From Pseudoalteromonas luteoviolacea DSM 6061 (GTDB taxonomy: Bacteria; Pseudomonadota; Gammaproteobacteria; Enterobacterales; Alteromonadaceae), in NCBI RefSeq assembly GCF_001625655.1, contig NZ_AUYB01000099.1, positions 38,781-102,780 of the forward strand: DNA of 64,000 nucleotides. The letters are read 5' to 3'. Position numbers and translations under genes: made by a program. A model generated the notes under the pieces. The model was not told where the DNA came from and made no database searches. It was given only the letters and a program-made list of their open reading frames with translations. This document shows, in pieces, positions 18,038 through 28,248 of the stretch; position 1 is the first letter of the stretch, and each line of letters opens with the position of its first letter.

Positions 18038-18829
18038 TTATTCACAGGCAGGTTGCTCAACCAGCACTTGCGACGCGATTTGACTCAGTACACCTTGTTG
18101 CTGTGCACTTAACGCAGTATCGGGGATAATCGAAATTGGACCTGTATCCACCTTCTCGCCTGTAATAATCTCGCTAAATACTAGACTACTCAGTAATAAA
18201 CCTGAAGGAGCTGCATGATTGCCATCAGATGTATGAAAAGATACATTTTGCATTTGTTCCATCGCGGCATTCCAAGCCCCCCCTACAGGCGCCACACAAG
18301 CAGCCTGCAGTGATGCAATTTGGCGATGGATACCCATCACATACGCCGCTTCTTCAGACCGCCCTTTTTGCGGGTGCTCTGGAAACAAAATAGGCGTAAT
18401 ATCTAACTCTTTTGCTAAAGCAATCCATTGCTGGGTTTCCTTTGTGGAATATAGCACAGCACCCGATTGCGAGTATTTTTGCCCTTGTATAATCAAATGA
18501 CTCCATTGTCCGTCATTTAATTTTGCGCGCACAGTGGCGTTCTTATATAAGTCATCCGTAAATCCAAAGCCCAACGTTTCAACATTCACTGATTTTTCTG
18601 CAGCGTAATGCTGCAACGTTTTCTTCAAATACGGCGCCAAGCCAGCAGCATGGCTATTACCTATTAGGGCCACTGAATATATTGGAGCGCTCTGGTTATC
18701 GGGAATGGTTTTGTTTGTGGTTAAATTAACTTGCTTCTGTGGGGTGTCGTTGATGTTCACATCATCATTGGAACCACCACAGCCAACTAGAAGCACTGCC
18801 AAGGTAACTGAAATACTTTGCTTAATCAT
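18038..18829 (-). CDS. SGNH-hydrolase-like lipoprotein, function unknown
   Basis: The 263-residue protein has a lipoprotein signal with lipobox LVGC, Cys17 being the lipidation site, followed by Gly-Ser-Asn-Asp. The pattern VALIGNSHAAG (Ser59) resembles block I of SGNH/GDSL hydrolases, and SDGNHAAPSG (Asp202, His205) resembles the DxxH block of the same fold. In between, WSHLIIQGQKYSQSG could hold the oxyanion Gln or Asn block. I infer an SGNH-fold esterase or acyl-hydrolase at the cell envelope; the substrate is unknown. Its neighbours, pdhR and serB, give no functional hint. Confidence 0.65.
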   Translation of the reverse strand: MIKQSISVTLAVLLVGCGGSNDDVNINDTPQKQVNLTTNKTIPDNQSAPIYSVALIGNSHAAGLAPYLKKTLQHYAAEKSVNVETLGFGFTDDLYKNATVRAKLNDGQWSHLIIQGQKYSQSGAVLYSTKETQQWIALAKELDITPILFPEHPQKGRSEEAAYVMGIHRQIASLQAACVAPVGGAWNAAMEQMQNVSFHTSDGNHAAPSGLLLSSLVFSEIITGEKVDTGPISIIPDTALSAQQQGVLSQIASQVLVEQPACE

Positions 18830-18956
18830 GATAGTTCATCCGTTTACAAATCAGTCTATGTCTATAAATTGCACAATAAATGAGTAACGTCAATTGCCAC
18901 TTAGCTCATTTTGTCGGGTGAAAGCACACATCGCACACGGTCACCCCAATAATTTT

Positions 18957-19982
18957 CTATTTATTGCAGGGCTCAGTTTTGGGCACTGTCAAAAAGTACA
19001 TAACCTGCAACAATGAGCCATGACATATTGCTACATCTGCTTGCTCAACGACTTTGGGTTTACCATGTACTGCTATCCCCAAATCAGCCGCTGACATCAT
19101 CACCAGATCATTTGCTCCATCTCCCATTGCCAAGCTTTGCGCTGGCGCGATGTTATATTCTGCTTGCAGCTCTTTTAAAACTTGTGCTTTTTTATGTGCA
19201 TCAACCACTTCACCGAGCACTTTACCTGTTAATTGCTGATCCGCTATTTCTAATGTGTTGGCAAATACATGATCCAGCCCAAGTCGTTTTTGCAATGCTT
19301 CGGCAAACCAAGTAAAGCCCCCAGAGGCAATCGCCAGTTTCCACCCTCTGGCCTTCAACACTTCACACAGTTGTGCCACGCCAAGCATCAAAGGGAGATC
19401 AGCTTTGAGAGGCTCTATCAAGCTCAACTCGATACCTTTTAATTTAGCGACGCGTTGATATAAACTTTCACTGAATGCCAATTGTCCCGCCATCGCCTGA
19501 GCAGTTACAGAAGCAACTTCTTCATACACATCTGCAAGACGAGCAATTTCATCAATGCATTCTATTTCAATAACCGTCGAGTCCATATCCATGACCAATA
19601 GACCCGGCAATTCTAGCTGAGGTAGCACTTTTAATACTGCACCTTCAAAGCCGAGTCTTTGTGCAGCATCTCGCACAGTCGCTTTTATATCAACTAATGT
19701 AGAGACTTCTATGGCAACACCGACAGGTAAAGTCTTGTGTGCCTGATAACAACAAACCTGATGATATAAAATTGACGTGTCTAGTGAAGCGATAAAATCT
19801 ACAACTTGCTTACCATTTAACCCTTTGCCAAATAGGACAATATACTGCCGCGAAACCTGCTCAGCGATCGCGGCCTTCGGCTGAGAGGCATTTTCAAATG
19901 GATACCACTTTGCTAAGGTAAGTTGATTTTCAATAGGACGGACATCAAGCTGATTGATATCAATAACATTTTGCATTAGCAT
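18957..19982 (-). CDS. serB: Phosphoserine phosphatase SerB
   Basis: The frame is open from 20168, but the ATG at 19982 follows AGGAG with ideal spacing and removes an extension that would overlap the divergent ytjB gene. The product is 341 aa. The C-terminal HAD domain holds the nucleophile motif VMDMDSTVIEIECIDEIA, SGGFTWFAEAL, and GDGANDLVMMSAADLGIA. The N-terminal region corresponds to the regulatory extension of SerB proteins. It makes serine from 3-phosphoserine. The divergent ytjB neighbour is the same arrangement as in E. coli. Confidence 0.95.
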   Translation of the reverse strand: MLMQNVIDINQLDVRPIENQLTLAKWYPFENASQPKAAIAEQVSRQYIVLFGKGLNGKQVVDFIASLDTSILYHQVCCYQAHKTLPVGVAIEVSTLVDIKATVRDAAQRLGFEGAVLKVLPQLELPGLLVMDMDSTVIEIECIDEIARLADVYEEVASVTAQAMAGQLAFSESLYQRVAKLKGIELSLIEPLKADLPLMLGVAQLCEVLKARGWKLAIASGGFTWFAEALQKRLGLDHVFANTLEIADQQLTGKVLGEVVDAHKKAQVLKELQAEYNIAPAQSLAMGDGANDLVMMSAADLGIAVHGKPKVVEQADVAICHGSLLQVMYFLTVPKTEPCNK

Positions 19983-20055
19983 GGAGCACTCCTGGAAACG
20001 GTAGAGCACCTTTGTATCATCTAATGCCAACAATGTCAGCCAGCAACTTTTAACT

Positions 20056-20673
20056 ATGAAAAATACACAAGCCAGTGAATTCCTAAATTCATCTAAGAGT
20101 AAGCGCATGTTGCGCTTACTGGTTGCAGCCAGTTGCTTGTTAGCCTTGGTATGGATAGCCAGCAACACCAGCTTTCGCTCACATCAATTGCTACATACCA
20201 ATGCCAATCATGCTGCACAGAGTTTGATCAAACAGTTCGCTTTGAATGCTGCAGAGCCACTGTCCCGCTCAGATACACCGAGGCTCAGGGCTTTAAGCAA
20301 TCATTTAGCAAGCGACCCTTATGTGCTCTCTGTCGCTGTGTATAACCAACAAGGACATTTTGTGATGGGTAATGATGGCCTCACAGCTCCGCCTAACTTT
20401 GCAGGGCTGCCAGATGGCCTTGCAGGGATCAACCCCAGTAAAGATGCCATTGTCAGTACCATTGAAAATGATGAACAAACTCTTGGCTTTGTCAGTATCG
20501 AGTACCTGACGGATGCTGCCATGAGTGAAAGTCACCGCCACTTTCATCAACTTGGTCGCGTTGTCTTACTAATGCTCATCATTGTGGGGATTTTTACTTG
20601 GCAAATTGGGCGCGCGCTGACGCGCAGAGATGTAAAAAATCAGATTGAAAAAAGCGCGCAAGAAGAAGAGTAA
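20056..20673 (+). CDS. ytjB: YtjB/Smp-like inner-membrane protein
   Basis: The 205-residue protein has two membrane segments, at about 18-37 and 168-188, flanking a periplasmic domain with VLSVAVYNQQGHFVMGNDG and ends with a short charged cytoplasmic tail. This layout and its divergent position next to serB match E. coli YtjB (Smp, also called AhpA), of uncharacterised function, which in turn resembles the periplasmic sensing part of signalling proteins. The start at 20056 is 73 bp from the serB start. Its 3' end overlaps the convergent yjjV gene by 34 bp. Confidence 0.85.
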   Translation: MKNTQASEFLNSSKSKRMLRLLVAASCLLALVWIASNTSFRSHQLLHTNANHAAQSLIKQFALNAAEPLSRSDTPRLRALSNHLASDPYVLSVAVYNQQGHFVMGNDGLTAPPNFAGLPDGLAGINPSKDAIVSTIENDEQTLGFVSIEYLTDAAMSESHRHFHQLGRVVLLMLIIVGIFTWQIGRALTRRDVKNQIEKSAQEEE

Positions 20674-21407
20674 AGCTGCTCAGCAATCATTTGCTTGGGC
20701 TCACTCCGCAACTGGCAGAAGTGTTCAAACACCTGATGTAAGCGTTTTGGCAAATTTGGCTGACCCTGAAAACCATTCAATGGCATTGATGGGGCATCGG
20801 TTTCCAAAACGAAGCTAGACAATGGTAAGGCTTTCACCACTGCATGTGTTTTTTGCGCTCTTGGGTAGGTGATCGTGCCTCCTATCCCCAGTTTAAACCC
20901 TCGCTCTATATAATATTGTGCTTGCTGAATAGAGCCAGAGAAAGCATGGATCACGCCACCAAACTGAGGTTTCACTGATTTAAAAGCTTGGGCGATTAAG
21001 TGGTGGCTTTGCCTGTGATGAACTATCAATGGCAAAGCCAAAGTATTAGCCAGCTTAATGTGTTCTAAAAACAGCTTTTGCTGTAGTGCTAAATGGTCGC
21101 ACTGAGCGTCAATACCACACTCTCCTACCGCACTGAGATGACCTCGATGTTGTTGTGCTCGTATCCATAGCTCCTCCATGTCACCTTCACTGCCTAAATC
21201 AAGAAAGTATGGATGTAAGCCGAAACCAATACGACACTCAGGGACGCGCCGCTTAAAATCCAGCAGCGCTTTGCTTTGTGTGAGCGTGATCCCAGGCACC
21301 ACGAACTGAGTGATACCATACCTCGCGGCTTCTCGTATATGCTCATCTAAGTTGTCACTCAACTGGTCAAAATCAAGATGACAGTGAGTATCCACCAGGC
21401 GCATCAT
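20640..21407 (-). CDS. yjjV: TatD-family metal-dependent hydrolase, YjjV-like
   Basis: The 255-residue TIM-barrel protein carries the TatD metal-binding motifs VDTHCHLDF near the N-terminus, VGECGID at about 95-101, PLIVHHRQ, IHAFSGS and LETDAPSMPL near the C-terminus. TatD proteins are metal-dependent DNases or hydrolases. Its closeness to serB/ytjB and its sequence favour YjjV over TatD itself. It is translationally coupled to pdxH: its ATG overlaps the pdxH stop in TAATG. Confidence 0.88.
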   Translation of the reverse strand: MMRLVDTHCHLDFDQLSDNLDEHIREAARYGITQFVVPGITLTQSKALLDFKRRVPECRIGFGLHPYFLDLGSEGDMEELWIRAQQHRGHLSAVGECGIDAQCDHLALQQKLFLEHIKLANTLALPLIVHHRQSHHLIAQAFKSVKPQFGGVIHAFSGSIQQAQYYIERGFKLGIGGTITYPRAQKTHAVVKALPLSSFVLETDAPSMPLNGFQGQPNLPKRLHQVFEHFCQLRSEPKQMIAEQLYSSSCALFSI

Positions 21408-22048
21408 TAGGGATTTAGTCGCTCGACTGCCCAGCTATTATCATCTTGCTTAATATACATAAAGCGGTCATGCAGTCGGTGTTCCCCACCTTGCCAAAAT
21501 TCAATCTTATGAGGAACAACACAGTACCCCCCCCAAAAGTCAGGCAGAGGAATATCCCCTTTTGCAAACTTACTTTTCATACTTTGGAAAGTTTGCATCA
21601 ATGCTTGGCGTGAAGATACTGGACGAGACTGCTGAGAAGCCCAAGCTGCCAGTTGGCTTTCTTTGGGTCTGGACAAAAAGTACTTTGCCACAGCCGCTGT
21701 ACTCAAGGGTTGAGCTTCGCCATACACGATCACTTGACGCTCAATTGCATGCCACGGAAAATGCAGCGAAATTTTATTATTTGCACTGAGGTCTTGCGCT
21801 TTTTTTGAGCCAGTATTGGTGAAAAATACAAAGCCATTATCATCAAGCTGTTTCAGTAAAACAATACGCTGTGACGGCTGTCCTTCATCATCAACTGTCG
21901 CGACTACCATCGCAGTTGGATCAGCACTAAATTTAGCTTCAACCGCTTGTGCTAACCATTTCTCAAACTGAGCAATGGGATTTTCATCAAGCATTTCTCT
22001 GCTTAATCCGCCTTGTATATACTCTCTGCGAATATCTTCTAATTTCAT
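21407..22048 (-). CDS. pdxH: Pyridoxine/pyridoxamine 5'-phosphate oxidase
   Basis: The 213-residue FMN enzyme oxidises pyridoxine or pyridoxamine phosphate to pyridoxal phosphate. The N-terminus [18 protein letters not shown], the FMN-site stretch [49 protein letters not shown] and the C-terminal RLHDRFMY with WAVERLNP are all family hallmarks. Length fits E. coli PdxH (218 aa). yjjV follows directly with overlapping stop and start. Confidence 0.97.
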   Translation of the reverse strand: MKLEDIRREYIQGGLSREMLDENPIAQFEKWLAQAVEAKFSADPTAMVVATVDDEGQPSQRIVLLKQLDDNGFVFFTNTGSKKAQDLSANNKISLHFPWHAIERQVIVYGEAQPLSTAAVAKYFLSRPKESQLAAWASQQSRPVSSRQALMQTFQSMKSKFAKGDIPLPDFWGGYCVVPHKIEFWQGGEHRLHDRFMYIKQDDNSWAVERLNP

Positions 22049-22113
22049 TTAAGCGACTCCTAGCAATTCCTAACTCAATTACCTGACACACTCTATCAGG
22101 TCGCCATTCAATA

Positions 22114-22146
22114 ATAAAAAACCGCCATGAACTGGCGGCTTTTTGT
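22114..22146 (-). terminator. Intrinsic terminator after argS
   Basis: CCGCCA (22122-22127) and TGGCGG (22133-22138) form the stem; on the minus strand it is followed by TTTTTTATTATT. It begins about 25 bp after the argS stop. The plus side also has TTTTT, so it could act in both directions. Confidence 0.88.
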
Positions 22147-22170
22147 AATATTAAGCATGCAAAGCAAATG

Positions 22171-23913
22171 TTACATTTGCTCCATTACCTCAATACCCAA
22201 CAGGTCTAAACCAGATTGAAGCGTTTTCGCCACTAGGTTACACAGTACTAGACGGCTTTCACGTGTTTGCTCACTAACATCGTCTTTCAAGATTGGACAC
22301 GCTTCGTAGAAAGACATGTACAAACTTGCAAGCTCATACAAATATCCACACAATACGTGTGGTGTCGCTTCGCTGATCATTAGATCTAAGATTTCTTCTA
22401 ACTGCAACAACTTAAGTGCCAGTGCTTTTTCTTGTGAAGCTGCAATCTCAATCTTACCAGCCAACTCATTGCTATTGACGTTTGCCTTGCGGAAAATACT
22501 TCTCACACGTGTGTATGCATACTGAAGGTACGGTGCTGTTGCGCCTTCAAAGCTCAACATCGTATCCCAGTTAAATATATAATCGCTGGTACGGTGTTTA
22601 GATAGATCAGCGTATTTGACCGCACCAATACCAACTTTGCGTGCAATTTCAGTACGCGCTTCTTCTGAGAGCTCAGAAGCACGATCTGCCAACTTATCAG
22701 CTGCTCGGCTTACCGCTTCATCAAGTAAATCGGCTAGTTTAACTGTGCCGCCCGTACGCGTCTTAAATGGCTTACCATCGTCACCCATCATGGTACCGAA
22801 CAGGCTTGGTTCATAGCTTGTTTTATCTTTCAAAAGACCCGCTTTACGCGCTGTGATTTCTACTTGATTAAAATGGAGGCCTTGTCTTGCATCCACAAAA
22901 ATTAAAATACGATCCACATCCAGTTCATTTGAACGGTAATCACACGCTGCTAAATCCGTTGTCGCGTATAAGAAACCACCACCAGATTTTTGCACGATAA
23001 ACACCGAAGGTTCACCATCTTTGTTTGCAAGTTCATCAAGGAACACAACTTGAGCGCCCTGATCTTCTACTGCAATGCCTTTTTCTTTTAGTAGCTCAAT
23101 GACACCATTTAGACGCGCGTTATATGCACTTTCTGCTTTGATGTCGTCACGGCCTAATGTCACGTTTAGCTTTTTGTATACTTCTTCCGAGTGCTTAACA
23201 GATGTGTCGATGAACAACTGCCATAATTTCTCACAGTGCGCGTCGCCACCTTGTAATTTAACTACATAGTCACGTGCTTTGTCCGCAAAACCTTCTTCGT
23301 CGTCGAAACGCTTCTTCGCATCACGATAGAAGCTCTCTAGATCTGCAAGCGCTACCTTCTCAAGATCGATACCTTTTTCTAGCAGATCTTCAAGGTGCGC
23401 AATCAACATTCCGAACTGCGTGCCCCAATCACCCATGTGGTTTTGACGAATTACCTGATCGCCACGAAACTCTAATGCACGTACAACAGCATCTCCAATG
23501 ATAGTTGAACGAAGGTGACCAACGTGCATCTCTTTTGCTAGGTTTGGAGAAGAGTAATCCACCACCACTTTGTGCGGTTGTGCATGCTCTGCGACACCCA
23601 GTTTGCTGTCTTGGTTTGCCGCTTCTAAGCTACTCGCTAAGAACTCAGGCTTTAAGTGAATATTGATGAAACCTGGGCCTGCAATCTCAACTTTGTCTGC
23701 CAGTTCTTCAACCGCCAAATTGTCGATGATTTTTTGGGCAACTTCACGTGGGTTTGTTTTTAGTGCTTTTGCTGCGCCCATCGCTCCGTTAATTTGGTAA
23801 TCACCAAACTGTGGACGTGTACTTTGCGTTACAGCCGGGTTTGTTCCTTCAGGGATGCCAGCAGCAAGCATTGCTGCATTGGCTTTTTCGATTAATAGAG
23901 TTTTGAGGTTCAT
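22171..23913 (-). CDS. argS: Arginyl-tRNA synthetase
   Basis: The 580-residue class I synthetase has an N-terminal Add-1 domain (about 1-90), the HIGH-type motif as HVGHLRS in [21 protein letters not shown], no canonical KMSKS but the usual ArgRS replacement region [15 protein letters not shown], and a C-terminal anticodon-binding domain ending [10 protein letters not shown]. It charges tRNA-Arg. Length fits E. coli ArgS (577 aa). It lies 68 bp downstream of prfC on the same strand. Confidence 0.98.
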   Translation of the reverse strand: MNLKTLLIEKANAAMLAAGIPEGTNPAVTQSTRPQFGDYQINGAMGAAKALKTNPREVAQKIIDNLAVEELADKVEIAGPGFINIHLKPEFLASSLEAANQDSKLGVAEHAQPHKVVVDYSSPNLAKEMHVGHLRSTIIGDAVVRALEFRGDQVIRQNHMGDWGTQFGMLIAHLEDLLEKGIDLEKVALADLESFYRDAKKRFDDEEGFADKARDYVVKLQGGDAHCEKLWQLFIDTSVKHSEEVYKKLNVTLGRDDIKAESAYNARLNGVIELLKEKGIAVEDQGAQVVFLDELANKDGEPSVFIVQKSGGGFLYATTDLAACDYRSNELDVDRILIFVDARQGLHFNQVEITARKAGLLKDKTSYEPSLFGTMMGDDGKPFKTRTGGTVKLADLLDEAVSRAADKLADRASELSEEARTEIARKVGIGAVKYADLSKHRTSDYIFNWDTMLSFEGATAPYLQYAYTRVRSIFRKANVNSNELAGKIEIAASQEKALALKLLQLEEILDLMISEATPHVLCGYLYELASLYMSFYEACPILKDDVSEQTRESRLVLCNLVAKTLQSGLDLLGIEVMEQM

Positions 23914-23981
23914 TTTTTATCCTGTGACCCTTGCCAGCCATAAAACTAGCAAGGTTAAATTCGATTCAATTTAAGCGTTTA

Positions 23982-25571
23982 TTAGTGTTCACGTGTATGG
24001 TGGAACTGAACATCAGGGTAGCGTTCCATTGATAAGTTTAAATTTACACGGCTAGGTGCAATGTAAGTTAAGTTATCACCACCATCCAGGGCTAAGTTTG
24101 CTTCACACTTACGTTTAAACTCAGCCATCTTCTTATCGTCGTCACACGTCACCCAACGGGCTGTTTGTACTGCCACGCTTTCGTAAATTGCATCTACGTT
24201 ATATTCAGCTTTCAGGCGCGCTACAACCACATCAAACTGAAGCACACCGACCGCACCTACGATTAAGCTGTTATTTTGTAGAGGTCTAAATACCTGTACC
24301 GCACCTTCTTCTGACAGCTGCACTAAGCCTTTTAACAACTGCTTTTGCTTAAGTGGATCTTTTAAACGAATGCTGCGGAATAATTCTGGCGCGAAATTTG
24401 GTATACCACTGAATTTCAGCTTCTCACCTTGCGTAAACGTATCACCGATTTGGATTGTGCCGTGGTTATGCAAGCCAATGATGTCACCAGCATAAGCCTC
24501 TTGAGCACGTTCACGGTCACCCGCCATAAAGGTTACCGCGTCGGAGATGCTGACTTTTTTGCCAATACGTACATGGTCCATCTTCATACCTTGAGTATAT
24601 TTACCTGATACAATACGCATAAAGGCAATACGGTCACGATGTTTGGGGTCCATATTCGCTTGAATTTTGAATACAAAGCCTGAGAACTTTTCTTCTTCAG
24701 CTTTTACTTCACGCTCTTCAGTTTGACGTGGCATTGGCGTTGGCGCCCATTCTGTTAAACCGTCAAGCATATGGTCAACACCAAAGTTACCTAATGCTGT
24801 ACCAAAGTAAACGGGTGTAAGCTCACCCGATAAAAATAACTCATGATCAAACTCATTTGATGCACCTATTACCAACTCTAGCTCTTCACGGAGCTGCTCG
24901 GCTAACTCATCACCGATTTCGGCATCTAGATCTGGATTGTCTAAGCCCTTAATAATGCGTTTTTCTTGGATGGTATGACCTTGACCCGTTGCGTATAAAA
25001 TCGTTTCATCACGATGAATGTGGTACACGCCTTTAAATTCTTTACCACAGCCGATTGGCCAAGTGATAGGTGCACACATGATATTCAGTTCTGTTTCGAC
25101 TTCGTCCATCACTTCCATTGGGTCACGGATATCACGGTCAAGTTTGTTCATAAAAGTCACGATTGGCGTGTCACGTAAGCGCGTTACTTCCATTAATTTA
25201 CGTGTACGATCCTCAACACCTTTTGCAGCATCGATTACCATTAAACACGAGTCCACAGCTGTCAGCGTACGATAAGTATCTTCAGAGAAGTCTTCGTGTC
25301 CCGGGGTATCTAGTAGGTTTACCAATGCATCATTATACGGAAACTGCATCACCGAGGTTGTTACCGAGATACCACGCTCTTTTTCCATTTCCATCCAGTC
25401 AGATTTTGCGTGCTGGTTTGAACCACGCCCTTTTACCGTACCGGCTTTTTGTAACGCCTTTCCGAATAAAAGAACCTTTTCTGTGATAGTGGTTTTACCC
25501 GCATCCGGGTGAGAAATGATGGCAAAAGTACGACGTAGCGATACCTCTTGCTGGATACTGTTATTTGACAT
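23982..25571 (-). CDS. prfC: Peptide chain release factor 3
   Basis: The 529-residue GTPase recycles RF1 and RF2. The G motifs are visible: [15 protein letters not shown] (G1, about 20-34), RGISVTTS (G2), [14 protein letters not shown] (G3) and MNKLDRD (G4), followed by domain II and the RF3-specific C-terminal domain with the VAVQTARWV stretch. Length is identical to E. coli RF3. It is upstream of argS; the two may share transcripts. Confidence 0.98.
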   Translation of the reverse strand: MSNNSIQQEVSLRRTFAIISHPDAGKTTITEKVLLFGKALQKAGTVKGRGSNQHAKSDWMEMEKERGISVTTSVMQFPYNDALVNLLDTPGHEDFSEDTYRTLTAVDSCLMVIDAAKGVEDRTRKLMEVTRLRDTPIVTFMNKLDRDIRDPMEVMDEVETELNIMCAPITWPIGCGKEFKGVYHIHRDETILYATGQGHTIQEKRIIKGLDNPDLDAEIGDELAEQLREELELVIGASNEFDHELFLSGELTPVYFGTALGNFGVDHMLDGLTEWAPTPMPRQTEEREVKAEEEKFSGFVFKIQANMDPKHRDRIAFMRIVSGKYTQGMKMDHVRIGKKVSISDAVTFMAGDRERAQEAYAGDIIGLHNHGTIQIGDTFTQGEKLKFSGIPNFAPELFRSIRLKDPLKQKQLLKGLVQLSEEGAVQVFRPLQNNSLIVGAVGVLQFDVVVARLKAEYNVDAIYESVAVQTARWVTCDDDKKMAEFKRKCEANLALDGGDNLTYIAPSRVNLNLSMERYPDVQFHHTREH

Positions 25572-25917
25572 TGAAAACTCTACTTTTGGCTTTTCGGAGT
25601 GTGATTGCTATTCCAGTACACTCAACTATGAACACACATCCGCATATTGTCTCCGATCCTGACTATTTTAACAACTTATCGGCGTACAATTTACGGATAA
25701 TGTATATTGCTCTGACAACGAATCATGCTGTTCCCCTTCCACCGAAAATATATTTGACCTTAATCTCGACATACAAGGCCTAAACTAAAGCGCAAAATTT
25801 TTCTTTGATTATTCTCTAAGCTTCTATTTTAACAGCTTCTTTTAAGAAACATTGCCACTATACAATTGCAGACAAGTTGATAGGATATGTAAAAAATAAA
25901 ACTAAAATAAACATACC
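25572..25917. other. Intergenic region upstream of the thioesterase gene
   Basis: 346 bp between divergent prfC and the thioesterase gene. It is AT-rich from about 25750 on. I see no RNA gene, strong hairpin or credible small coding region; an open frame at 25565-25783 lacks a ribosome-binding site and homology. The promoters of both flanking genes must lie here. Confidence 0.5.
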
Positions 25918-26655
25918 ATGACTAACAAGTTGTTTTCCATTCCAAAACCGAACCCCAATGCGACGCTGCGCTTATTTTGTTTTCCTTACGCTGGTGGCGC
26001 CCCAAGCATATTCATGTCTTGGCTAAATGGCTTACCTGCTCACATTGAACTGGTCGCTGTGCAGCTACCTGGGCGCGGTTCCCGATTAATGGAACCTGCG
26101 CATAATACGATGGGCGCAATTCTTGATGAGCTTTTGTCACATCAAACATTTATCACTCAGAAACCAGCCGTGTTTTTTGGCCATAGTTTGGGAAGTCGTG
26201 TTGCCTATGAACTCGCATATCAATTACAAAAAACCAATCAAAAAACCCCATTAAAACTGATTGCATCGGGAAGCCGAGCACCACATTTGCCAAACAGCAA
26301 ACCAGCATTTTATCACTTGCCTCATGATGAATTTATTGAGGAGCTCAAGTCGCTAAATGGTACGCCAAAAGAAATACTCGAAAATGTGGAGTTAATGGAG
26401 TTATTTTTACCCTTATTACGTGCTGACTTTGAAGTCGCAGACCTATATCAAGCACATCCTCATGCTTTACCAATACCCATTGATGTGCTGTTTGGCACGG
26501 ATGACGTCGATGTCAAACCGGAACAAATTGATGCATGGCAAAGCTTATCTGGCCTGCCAATATCTAAACACTCATTTAATGGCAACCACTTCTTTATTAA
26601 TTCATGTAGTGATGAAGTGAAGGGTAAAGTTTTTCAACTCATTAGCTCCCTGTAA
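25918..26655 (+). CDS. Type II (external) thioesterase, GrsT/TesA-like
   Basis: The 245-residue alpha/beta-hydrolase opens with LRLFCFPYAGGAPSIFMSWLNGLPAHIELVAVQLPGRGSR, the hallmark of type II thioesterases of non-ribosomal peptide and polyketide pathways. The nucleophile is Ser90 in FFGHSLGS; the Asp is in GTDDVDV (about 195-198) and the His is His224 in NGNHFF. Such enzymes remove misprimed acyl groups from carrier proteins. No NRPS, PKS or carrier gene lies in the window, so this copy is an orphan here; it may act in trans or on another acyl-thioester. No clear ribosome-binding site precedes the ATG. Confidence 0.88.
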   Translation: MTNKLFSIPKPNPNATLRLFCFPYAGGAPSIFMSWLNGLPAHIELVAVQLPGRGSRLMEPAHNTMGAILDELLSHQTFITQKPAVFFGHSLGSRVAYELAYQLQKTNQKTPLKLIASGSRAPHLPNSKPAFYHLPHDEFIEELKSLNGTPKEILENVELMELFLPLLRADFEVADLYQAHPHALPIPIDVLFGTDDVDVKPEQIDAWQSLSGLPISKHSFNGNHFFINSCSDEVKGKVFQLISSL

Positions 26656-26690
26656 CTAGGCCCAGTTAGAGAATTCTTCACCTTAACGTA

Positions 26691-26713
26691 TGCTGGGTTT
26701 GTAACACCCAGCA
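26691..26713 (+). terminator. Stem-loop after the thioesterase gene
   Basis: TGCTGGGT and ACCCAGCA form a perfect 8-bp stem with a 7-nt loop, 36 bp after the thioesterase stop. No U-run follows, so it is a possible weak or factor-assisted terminator. Confidence 0.45.
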
Positions 26714-26824
26714 AAACTCATCTCTCCCATAGTCCCGTCTCTTTGTAATACAAAACTGCAAAAAATATACATTGACAGTCGTAGACATAGGAACATATGA
26801 ACGATTATCATTAACGACCGAACG

Positions 26825-26846
26825 TTTATCGTTTGTCAGCGATAAA
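26825..26846. promoter_or_regulatory. Inverted repeat upstream of the TPR lipoprotein gene
   Basis: TTTATCG (26825-26831) and CGATAAA (26840-26846) form a perfect 7-bp inverted repeat with an 8-bp spacer, centred about 84 bp before the lipoprotein start. It could be an operator; no known regulator consensus fits. Confidence 0.3.
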
Positions 26847-26919
26847 ATCGATTACTTGCAAATTGTGTAACTCAAGGTAAGTAAACGCCTTCCGATGGCG
26901 CATCAAGGGAATCATAAAC

Positions 26920-28248
26920 ATGAAAAAAGCAATTGCTTTAGGTGTATTTGCACTCGTACTTGTCGGCTGCAAAAGTTTAGTTGAGAAAGGACACAACCTT
27001 TATGAGGCTGGTATGTATACACAATCAGCAGAGTACTACGAACAAGCCCTCACTGAAGATCCACACAATTTAGAAGCGCAAAAAGGGCTTGCGTTAGCCC
27101 GCAATAAAATACTCGATAAAGGCCTTATCGATGTTCGCATGCTACGACTTGGGGGCAACCAAACTGGTGCAACATTAAAGCTGGAGTCATTGTTCAGAAG
27201 TCAAATTGATTGGCAAATTGAACCATTTGGCGCTATCGCCAACACCCAAAGCGAAGAACTTAGTTATGCATCTCAATGGTTACAACAACAAGCAAAACTA
27301 CTCTCACAGTCTCAATATCCCGATAAGTTTAGATACTTTGAACACAACTACGCATTCTTAATTAGTAACGCACAACTCGGCCAACTTATTGCGAACTATC
27401 GCGCCGCATTGCAGCAAAAAGCGCATTCACAGTGCATGCTGATGGCATCGCAAGCGACTGAACAGCGCTTTTATTTACGACAATTCACAGAAAAATACTG
27501 TATGTCTTGGTCATTGCCGCAAAACTTCCAAACAGTAACTCAAGACCCAACGCGCTACTCGAGTATTCGGTTAGCTCCTGATTTCACTGTGAAGCTTCAC
27601 CAAACAAGTCGTCAGGCAAACACGCTTAATACCGCATCTTTGGAGTTTAAACAGATCTTTCGAGAAAGTTTATGGTATAGCCCTGTAGGCCAACAAACTT
27701 TTCAGTTAAACCTCAAAGCCGAACTTGAGCATAGCCGCAATGCCAAACTCGTTAATCGGCAAAAACACTATACGATTGTGGAAGAGCGTATAAACCCTCA
27801 AAATCCCAAAGACAAGCTAGATGTTGAAGTCAAAAAAGCATATAACTACCCTGTTACTGAATTTACCGAACAATTCAGTATCGACGCCGTTTATAAAGGG
27901 GTAATTGCTAAACAACACATTGAATTTAAAGTGGATGATAGCCAAACTCACTATACTCAAAGCCACCATGCAGACTTTCCTCAGTTGGGTATCTCTCCCA
28001 TGCAAGCCACTTTTTTAGATGTAGATACAAGGTTAGATAAACAAATGCATTCTCTGCAGAATCACTTCAAATCGCAACTTGAGCGCGTTTGGAGGGAAAC
28101 TCACTGCAATGGTTTGATTGGCGCACAACACGGCGAGTATATTTTGCGTTGTGGTAAAATTGCGCCACACAATGAATTTGTAAATAGCTGGTTTAAAAAG
28201 CAGTTTGGCTTGGCTTATAACGAAATGGCCGCACTTTACGCCCTTTAA
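26920..28248 (+). CDS. TPR-containing lipoprotein, function unknown
   Basis: The 442-residue protein begins with a lipoprotein signal, lipobox LVGC with Cys17. Residues about 19-65 (GHNLYEAGMYTQSAEYYEQALTEDPHNLEAQKGLALA) make one tetratricopeptide-like helical hairpin, usually a protein-protein contact. The remaining 370 residues are not a family I recognise; they contain several Cys (about 180, 202) that could pair in the periplasm. The start at 26920 follows AAGGGA. It stands alone and overlaps the convergent next gene by 4 bp at the stops. A role in an envelope complex is plausible but unproven. Confidence 0.8.
   Translation: MKKAIALGVFALVLVGCKSLVEKGHNLYEAGMYTQSAEYYEQALTEDPHNLEAQKGLALARNKILDKGLIDVRMLRLGGNQTGATLKLESLFRSQIDWQIEPFGAIANTQSEELSYASQWLQQQAKLLSQSQYPDKFRYFEHNYAFLISNAQLGQLIANYRAALQQKAHSQCMLMASQATEQRFYLRQFTEKYCMSWSLPQNFQTVTQDPTRYSSIRLAPDFTVKLHQTSRQANTLNTASLEFKQIFRESLWYSPVGQQTFQLNLKAELEHSRNAKLVNRQKHYTIVEERINPQNPKDKLDVEVKKAYNYPVTEFTEQFSIDAVYKGVIAKQHIEFKVDDSQTHYTQSHHADFPQLGISPMQATFLDVDTRLDKQMHSLQNHFKSQLERVWRETHCNGLIGAQHGEYILRCGKIAPHNEFVNSWFKKQFGLAYNEMAALYAL

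Noticed and set aside
19983..20168. N-terminal extension of SerB
   Set aside because: It would overlap the divergent ytjB gene, while the ATG at 19982 has an ideal AGGAG site and fits the family start.
25565..25783. 72-codon plus-strand frame after prfC
   Set aside because: It overlaps the prfC start region, lacks a ribosome-binding site and shows no recognisable protein features.
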